From: Immersiella caudata
Lineage: Eukaryota > Ascomycota > Sordariomycetes > Sordariales > Lasiosphaeriaceae
Assembly: GCA_030512335.1 (NCBI GenBank)
Contig: JAULSU010000006.1
Location: forward strand, 3,224,001 to 3,288,000
Reading direction: 5' to 3'
DNA: 64,000 nt
Part shown: positions 57,843 through 64,000 of the stretch, piece by piece
How positions within the stretch are numbered: the first letter of the stretch is position 1
Layout: each line of letters starts with the position of its first letter
Notes under the pieces: generated by a model
What the model saw: the letters and a program-made list of their open reading frames with translations, nothing else
Database searches by the model: none
Told to the model about the DNA's origin: nothing
Translations under genes and position numbers: made by a program

Positions 57843-58863
57843 TCCACCGGAAGCAGAACAACAAGAAACTTGGGATTTCACGGATGAAAAGTAACGTACT
57901 GTGATGTTTTTAGCTCCACGTCTCCAGCTTCCGCGGAATTCTCGGCTGTCGATTTGGCCTCGGCGCCATAAACGCAAGTTTGTGACCCTGTCACAGCTTC
58001 GGAACCGCAATAGCCTCCGTCTGTGGTGCGAGCCCCCCCTTTAGCTTGACAAGGTCTTGTTGTCTCGGTCGGTCGATTGCGGAGATCTCGTGATACCACT
58101 GCATCTCGATCTTTCAAGAGTCTTTCTTGTGACCCCCTGGGTGCTCATTCCGACTGATTTCGATAAGCTAGGTCGTCTCACGAGACTGGAGAGCTCTCTA
58201 GCTTTGGTTATCCCCGAGCCTTGTTTCTCCTGGTTAGAGTTTTCTATCCTCTGATTAGAAGTTCTCGTTCCTTCCGAAGCTGGGCAAAGGCTACCCTGAG
58301 TCCGGCAACTAAAGACAAGCTTCCCCTTACCAACAAAAGAGGCTCTAGTTTAATCAATAAAACGAGGCTACCTTATTTAGTTTGATCATTGAGGAGATGC
58401 TGCTTAATCGACTCGGAGCGAGCGAGTAGGTGGCTGTCAAGTTCAAAAAAACCACCCCAATTAGCCACAAAGCCCCAGATAAGAAATCATATAAGATTTC
58501 ACAGGTATGAAAGGCACTTGAAAGTTGGGAACTTCTCGGTTTCTTTACAGAGGATGCGATAAAGAGAGGAAGGAGGTTCCAGACAGTTTAAAGTAGCACG
58601 TAATTAAGTTGAATTTGAACTGAAGACTCGGACATAATAACTTACCTAAGCTTTGGACTTTGATTTTGGATTTATGGCTGCAAGCCATAAATAAACGCAA
58701 CGTATATATAAAAAAAAACACAAACACCAAGGCCCCGTGTTTAAACAAAGTGGGTATCGATGCCTTTTCACAAGCCAAAAAAAAACCCGGCCGTATCCCT
58801 AAGCAAGAATCAAACACTCTGCAAATTGCAAATCATCATACCATTTTCCGCATCACTCTCTAT

Positions 58864-59638
58864 TTACATGGCGAAGATTGCTTCAATCAAGGTCTTTATA
58901 ATCTCTCTGATGGCAAGTATCTCATGCTCTTCGCGATCTCCGATACCAGGAAATCTCGTCTCGATCCTTTGCCAGAGCCACTCCTCCCACGGCGCCATAG
59001 CACTATCTCCGTCGTTGTCAACCATATTCGCGTCCTCACTAGGACCTCTGTCCACCATATCCACATCTTCCATATCTCCAGAGTCCATAGTCACGTCTTC
59101 CTGGCCAGACGTTGTTAGGTTTGCGGAGAGGGTGGCGAGCTCTCTGGTGTGCGAGGGGGTTGATCTCTTCGGTCCGGAGAGAGGGCGGTAAGCTCTTAGG
59201 TTTGCGTTGAGGGAAAAGGCTCTAAAGCTTTGCTGAGGGCGCGAGAGGCTCTCAGGATAGTGGAGAGTACAAAAGCCTCCTGGTGTTCTCTGATATTCGG
59301 AGACTTCGGCTCTCTTCGCTGGCTAAGTAACTGGTTAGTTTTTGACTTCAACTAATCATGCCGCCGACTTACCTGAGAAGTTTTTCCCTGAAGGTTATTG
59401 AATGGACCGATATAGTGCGCCCTGAAGGATGGAAGAAGGAGAAGGATTATTTCAGGGGCTGAAGCCCTGAGAGGTTTAAAATACCTACGTGTATCCACCC
59501 ATGCGTTTACAGCGCTGGCTGTTAGCTTGAGGAAGGTATGACTGTCAGAGAGATCGTTAGGTACATGTAACGTTCCTGCCCGTTCAGTGCCATTAGTTCG
59601 TGCTAACTTGAGCAATGCTGCTGAGTCAATCCCATCTG
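58864..59638 (-). CDS. Unrecognised two-exon gene, 5' end not found
   Basis: Exon 2 (59322-58864) reads without a stop from a CTTAG acceptor to TAA/TGA-type end. Exon 1 (from about 59638 to 59373) ends TCTCAG|GTAAGT; the 50-bp intron (59372-59323) is phase 0, and the frame continues across it. The joined reading is about 240 residues. Exon 1 includes THVPNDLSD-like and RRYFKPLRASAPEIILLLLPSF stretches. Exon 2 has a Ser/Arg-rich middle and an acidic C-terminus with DMEDVDMVD and WEEWLWQRIETRFPGI, then a helix ending TLIEAIFAM. No ATG is in frame before an upstream TAA near 59644; an AG (AAACAG) just before may be an acceptor from a further exon. Function unknown. It may be a relic. Confidence 0.45.
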
Positions 59639-59930
59639 TTTATCGGCGGCGCATGAGGGGGGATGGGAGAACCGATCTTATTTTAAATCCAAGTGTGTAC
59701 TTTGAATATGGTGCTTGCTAACCAGGGAGATCTTTTATCAGCACCACTCCTCAGCTGGACGCCTAGATGTATATGCTTTTGAGTACTCAACTGTGACGTT
59801 TAAGGCCATGATGTCACAGATTGGGGGGCAGGCAGCACCACTATTTAGGAATACCCCCGTTGAAGAAGAGACCGTGTTGGCAGGCGTCAAGCTCTGTTAA
59901 GAGATCGCTCTATGCCTGCGAGTATCTTTC

Positions 59931-60035
59931 GGGGCTTTCAGATGGGTGTTACTCAACGGCTTCCAAGGTGTCTCTCAGGGGCTTTTAAGATGACGATGAG
60001 GTCTTTTGAGATGTAAATGACGTCCCTTCAAATTG
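59931..60035 (+). repeat. Degenerate ~21-22-bp repeat array F
   Basis: Units include GGGGCTTTCAGATGGGTGTT, CGGCTTCCAAGGTGTCTCTC, GGGGCTTTTAAGATGACGAT, AGGTCTTTTGAGATGTAAAT and ACGTCCCTTCAAATTG. The GGC-TTTT-AGATG core matches array C. Confidence 0.55.
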
Positions 60036-60195
60036 TTCCGACGCATTGTCCGCTTAAGAATAGAGCTATAATTCTGCGATTGACACATCGCCGATACCTT
60101 TAAAAGGCATGTATAGAGGAAGTTGCAGCGTATTTGGATGGGCCAGTCGGCCCCTTATTTTCCCTTCAAGGGTTAGTACATCATGTATGTATACA

Positions 60196-60256
60196 ATGCG
60201 GTTGCATGTGTAGCACCTTGCGGTGGTGCTATAAGAACGAGGTGATATAGACACTA
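60196..60256 (-). pseudogene. Degenerate copy of the 63.8-kb intron-containing tRNA
   Basis: Read on the minus strand it has TAGTG...TATCAC, then CTCGTTCTTATAGCACC, a loop and GGTGCTACACATGCAACCGCATTG. The anticodon-loop segment TCGTTCTTATAGCA is identical to the tRNA at 63803-63902, and the intron hairpin (TAGCACC/GGTGCTA) is even more perfect. The 5' acceptor half and T arm are not recognisable, so it is a pseudogene. Confidence 0.65.
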
Positions 60257-60749
60257 GTCATTAACAGGGATGTGAAACAAGGACAGTTGGTGGGTCAAGT
60301 TAAATTTGCTTCATACTCGACCTTACATGCTCTCGCTAAGTTAAACCTGAATCTTGAGTTGACTAACTACCTACCACTTGCCACCTAGGCAAGCAAAGTA
60401 AGAGATCCCGGGCCCTTTGGGTCCAGGATCAGATCGGAGACGACTTTAGGACATCAGTTTTAAAATCTTTTAATTGTCAAAGTTGACACCAGGCTCTGCG
60501 AACCATACCTGCCTACCTTACCTACCCTGGGTATCTACCCAACGTGCATGTCTGTACCGACACCGTTAACCACGCATTACCTGAAACGATAGAACCACTT
60601 TGAAGTATCACGGGGTGTCAGTATTAAATCATACTAAAGCGCTGTGAATTTAACCCTGTTCTCATCAGGATAAATTGAGGTAAATATCTACCTCTCATGA
60701 CCTTGCTCCCAAAACAAACACCAGACCGCAAGGATCTCGAAAATGTAAA

Positions 60750-62840
60750 TCATCGCTGTTCTCTATTGTGGCTGTTTAGTGGTTCCAAATAGATGTATTC
60801 GTCCCTCTCAACGCCTCCTGATCGAGCAGATGCCTTTTGCCGTATCGATAATAGCTCATTCTTCTTGTCGCGCTGAAACCCAGGCTGCTGTTTATCTAGA
60901 GGACGCTTGCTGCTCCTCCCCCATAGCCTACGAGCTCTTGCCTTTTCCAGAAGCTGCATCGCTTGGTCCAGGACCATTAGCGCTGGGGTTTGGCTTCTGC
61001 ATCAAGGATAACTTGCGCCTGCGCTCCTCGATTGCTCGCCTTAGGCCGGACCGCGGCCTCCTCTTCCTGAACCAGTTGAACCCTCAAAGCCTTTCTCTCC
61101 TCCGCCGTCTTGGCTTCCTCAGCTTTAAGAGCCTTCTCCGCAGCGAGTCGTTCCTCCTCTGCCTTTCGAACTTCCTCTGCTTTCCGAGCTTCCTCGTCCT
61201 CTGCCGTTACCCTCTGTCTCTTGAAAGGCCTCCCATCAGGTTGCATACTTTCTCGCTTCGTCCGCCTTGCCTCAAGAAGGCTGTCAAACTTCAGAAACTG
61301 TGCCTTGAATGCAGTGTGCTCTTTCTCCATAGCGGCATCAGTCATGACTTCGTCCACATCGCTGGGACGGTCTCCATAGGTAGAGCCGAGGTTATCCGAC
61401 TCGTATGGGTCTTCCAGCTTCACTGTAACGATGTCACCGCCACCAGTGTCATTCCCATCGAGAGCTGAGCCATGTCCATTGGCAGCTGAGTCCTTTGGAT
61501 GATAATTGCCTCCCCAGTAGTCGCACCTTCGTTCTCCTCGGAAGCGGCAGAGAGGTCCTCGGTATCGGCCGAGTCGTCAGGATTGACGTCTTGCCATTGG
61601 CTCTCATCAATGTAACACTTGCGGAAGTAAATTTCGATATTCGGTATAGCACGCAAGAACCGCTGGCTAAAGACAAAGACGTTCTCGTCGCCCTTCGTCC
61701 TCTTAGTTCCCCTTGGCTCGCAGAACAGTTCCCGGAATACTTCGTCAATTTCTGCTCCCTCGAAATGGGGCGGAGTTTGCCGGGTTTCGGGTGCTCCAAT
61801 ACAAAGTCGTATCCCATGTCCTCGTACAGGAGGTCCGCCATCTTGTCGCTAGGCTTGGATCTGTCCCTGACAATCTTCCAAGCTATGTAAGGCTCGGGGA
61901 TAGGGAGATACGGGAGGAGAGTGCTGAGTCCGGGAACTCCATCCTTCCAGGTCTTGCCATCTCTCATCTGCTGGCGGACGGAGCAGTTGATGGTGTCTTT
62001 GATATGGCCCTTGGTGAGCTCAGCATACAAGGAGTAGGTTGACGGCGATACGGTGGGAATTTCTTCCAGAACCTGGTTTGAGCGGCCTCTTGAAGAATCA
62101 GAGAGGCTCGAATGTGACGCGGCCACCCCCGTTGGATACCTCTTCTTCACCCACTGTTTGATAGCAAGGAAAACCCCAGCAAAGAGTTTACCCTCTTCCA
62201 TGCCATCTGGATTCCCCACTTGGACACCCATCTTTTTGAAGTTAATTATATCTTCCATCTTGTGGAGCTGGGAAAGCCTATCTCGAGGGAGGAGAGTTGA
62301 TGACTGAAGCCGTGAGATGTTAGGGGCAACGATTGTTGGATCTGCCTCCGTAGAAATAACAGTGCTTTCTAAGTTTGCAAGGTCGGCCTGTTGCTTGTAG
62401 GTCGAGAGCTCAGATCCAGCCCCAAATTCGCTGGATCCTGGTTTTAGCCTGTCCTGGTACACCTAGAAATTTTGACGGTGCCCCTTCAAGGCGAAGATTC
62501 GGCTGTTCCGCTCTGGTGAAAGAACCGCTTTCTGGGGAGAACCAAGGCGAAATAGCCGAAAGGTTGATTGTCGCACGAACTCTTGCACTATCCCAGACAG
62601 TCGGCTGCCAGTGACGGGTGGTTCGAAGGTTTCAGCAACTCGCCAGACCTCAAAGACTGTAGATACAGGGTCCTCGTGGTAGAGTGCGTCGCACACGTGG
62701 GTGACTTTTGCTTTGACGTCGTGTTGGCTAATCCGGCCTTCGACTTTGGCAACCGATGAGATCAGCAAGTCGTTGGCCCAATGGTCTTCAGCTTTCCGGA
62801 GACAGAAACCTGAGAATGGAGCTAGGAATGTCGGCTGTGG
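60750..62840 (-). pseudogene. Decayed unknown gene with an in-frame stop and frameshifts
   Basis: Reading leftward, the frame is open from about 62840 (LAPFSGFCLRKAEDHWANDLL) to 62466, where a TAG interrupts (..GHRQNF*VYQDRL..), then continues open in the same frame. Near 61770 the reading jumps one frame: KPGKLRP continues as HFEGAEIDEVFRELF in the next frame, as if one C were lost. Near 61505 it shifts again (to NYHPKDSAANGHG), and near 60976 a third time. All three shifts have the same sense, that of one missing base. The last two segments include a charged coiled-coil-like run (KAEEVRKAEEERLAAEKALKAEEAKTAEERKA). I do not recognise the protein. CAG to TAG would fit a C-to-T change. Sequencing error is the alternative for the shifts. 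Confidence 0.5.
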
Positions 62841-63802
62841 ATAAGGTTGAACGCAGCATCAATATAGATAGCAATGGAAAAGGCTCCCCAAGGCTTCGAC
62901 ACTCCTGTCATGTCACGACATGCTGGTTTCAAGATATTAGTAAATGCTCTACATCGGAAGTTAAGAGTATCGGGGAGGACACACCTGAGACTCAAGAGAA
63001 ATCTCATGATCTGGCTCTACCGGGGGCAGACGCCTCTGTGAATCGCGTTTAGGAAGAACGTCCTGCTACCGGGTTAGTAACTGAATACTTCTAGCCGAAA
63101 GGAATTCTGATGGGTTCTCCGGACTGAGAAGAGGGAGGTTTTGGTTTTTGGGAAGAAGTGGTTTGTTTGGAATAGGAAAAGGGGGCTTCTACGGATTGGG
63201 AAGAGGGAGGTTCTGACGCGTGTAGAGGGCGCACTTCAAGGTATAAACACGTATTTGTAGGGCCTGGAAGTAGCGAGGCTGGCTGGATTGGAGGAAGGAA
63301 AGAGGAGAAAGTCTGAAGATGGCAGTTGGCAAAGAGAGTGGTATTTATACCTGGAGGTAACCGACTCTGGGCACCTTGGAGGTCGCGGCTGGCGGATCGA
63401 AGGAAGCAGAAACAAGGAAGAAAAGAAGAAGAGGTTTGAGGTTGAGTGCCGGTTGATGGAGGGGGTGGCCGCTTGTGAATGAGGCTGATGACGATAATGG
63501 GTACCCTGACGGCCGCTGCCTGCAGGCAGTTGCCATAATTGCAGGTTGGAGATGGAATGAAATGGTCAAGGCAGGAGCAGGAAATTTTTTTCCGGATGAA
63601 GGTCTCTGAGCAGGTCTGGTGATGATGACAGGCATCGAATGAAAAGTAAGGTACTGGGCTGGCTTGGGCTCGCGGCTATTGGCAGCTGCGGGGCGATCGG
63701 CTAGAGCTGCAAGAAATAATTCTTCCGTCATGGATGAGAGAGTTACGATGAGAGCTGGCACATGTATGCATGTGGAGGGCAAGATGAACGAAAAAAAAAA
63801 GT
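62841..63802. other. Gene-free right-end region
   Basis: I see no supportable gene. ORFs at 62756-63052, 63345-63782 are overlapped or lack patterns. A 21-bp stretch (63635-63655) resembles 57881-57901. Confidence 0.45.
63791..63800 (-). terminator. RNA polymerase III terminator of the tRNA
   Basis: A run of ten A on the + strand gives ten T on the transcript strand, 3-4 nt after the tRNA 3' end, as expected for Pol III termination. Confidence 0.8.
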
Positions 63803-63902
63803 TGATCCTGCCGGGGTTTGAACCCGGGACATTCGCATGGTATGAGTAGCACTTCGCAGAGCTGCTATAAGAACGATGTGATAACCACTACACCACAGGA
63901 TC
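63803..63902 (-). tRNA. Intron-containing tRNA, probably Ile (anticodon UAU)
   Basis: The 7-bp acceptor pairs perfectly (GATCCTG with CAGGATC) and is followed by discriminator A at 63803. A-box-like TGGTGTAGTGG gives the D arm, and the T arm is CCGGG TTCAAAC CCCGG with B-box GGTTCAAAC. The anticodon arm reads TCGTT-CTTATA, placing U33 then UAU at 34-36. An intron of about 27 nt, with a TAGCA/TGCTA hairpin, interrupts after position 37. The 3' side TGCGA pairs only partly with TCGTT, so isotype and exact intron ends are provisional. UAU with an intron matches the known fungal minor isoleucine tRNA. Confidence 0.82.
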
Positions 63903-64000
63903 AATCGATTTAATTGGCAGGCTTGCTCTGACATACTACCTATGAGTCACTTCCACATGCAGCCACCCCCACAGGCTTCCCCTATCACGTGTCTCATGCC

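Larger units (their letters stand above)
55452..58863. other. 3.4-kb gene-poor region with repeats
   Basis: No gene supported. It contains repeat arrays at 57137-57186 and 57747-57842 and the second copy of the 19-bp motif at 57247. ORFs (55851-56348, 56018-56425, 56629-56994, 57474-57809, 57878-58117) lack recognisable patterns. From ~58.2 kb the sequence becomes AT-richer. Confidence 0.5.
59640..60749. other. Intergenic region with array F and a tRNA-like relic
   Basis: It contains the ~22-bp repeat array at 59931-60035 and a degenerate tRNA copy at 60196-60256. A + strand ORF at 59715-59900 is a shadow; the minus strand also reads open there (about 59895-59745, LTPANTVSSSTGVF...), possibly an upstream exon of the neighbouring gene. 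Confidence 0.5.

Noticed and set aside
1..64000. Secondary-metabolite cluster around the GGPP synthase
   Set aside because: No terpene cyclase, P450 or transporter is in reach; neighbours are septation, peroxisome and kinase genes.
1..64000. CRISPR array or bacterial mobile elements
   Set aside because: Spaced introns and gene content are fungal; the periodic arrays lack identical repeats separated by unique spacers.

Overview
The window is nuclear DNA of a filamentous ascomycete (Pezizomycotina). The gene content points to Sordariomycetes; I cannot place it lower than class. The evidence is short introns of about 42-65 bp with GTAAGT/GTATGT-type donors, well-spaced single genes, an al-3-type geranylgeranyl diphosphate synthase, the septation protein Cdc14, a Pom1-type DYRK kinase, and small fungal proteins such as a Mim2-like protein and Nce102. 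Most genes had to be assembled by splicing ORFs, and each model below joins in frame.

Left part (1-19 kb), mostly housekeeping and cell biology: MBF1 co-activator (+), a GPI-anchor-type secreted protein (-), a Cys-rich single-pass membrane protein (+), Cdc14 of the septation initiation network (-), GGPP synthase (+), a Pex24/Pex28-32-type peroxin with a dysferlin domain (-), and a 1368-residue Pom1-like kinase (+). Middle part (19-34 kb): very gene-poor. The only gene I can support is an 84-residue Cys-rich protein at 26.9 kb. The 31-34 kb stretch is C+T-rich on the + strand, as a long untranslated transcript would be.

Right-middle (34-56 kb): a five-exon TPR/F-box/LRR protein (Dia2/Pof3-like), an AIM24-family protein with micro-exons, a FAM210/DUF1279 mitochondrial protein, an unrecognised Gln/Pro-rich protein, a PNGase A-type amidase, a DAO-type FAD oxidoreductase, eIF2 beta, a Mim2-like outer-membrane protein, and Nce102. 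Several of these serve mitochondria or membrane organisation, but adjacent genes do not form a pathway or operon.

Right end (56-64 kb): gene-poor and partly AT-richer. It holds a two-exon gene of unknown function that lacks a clear start, and a decayed gene with an in-frame TAG and apparent one-base losses. It also has an intron-containing tRNA (probably Ile-UAU) and a degenerate copy of that tRNA 3.6 kb away. The most unusual signal is a family of very diverged, about 21-23-bp-period tandem repeats. They recur at 36.9, 38.0, 46.4, 57.1, 57.8 and 60.0 kb, and at least two arrays are followed at 41-61 bp by an identical 19-bp motif.
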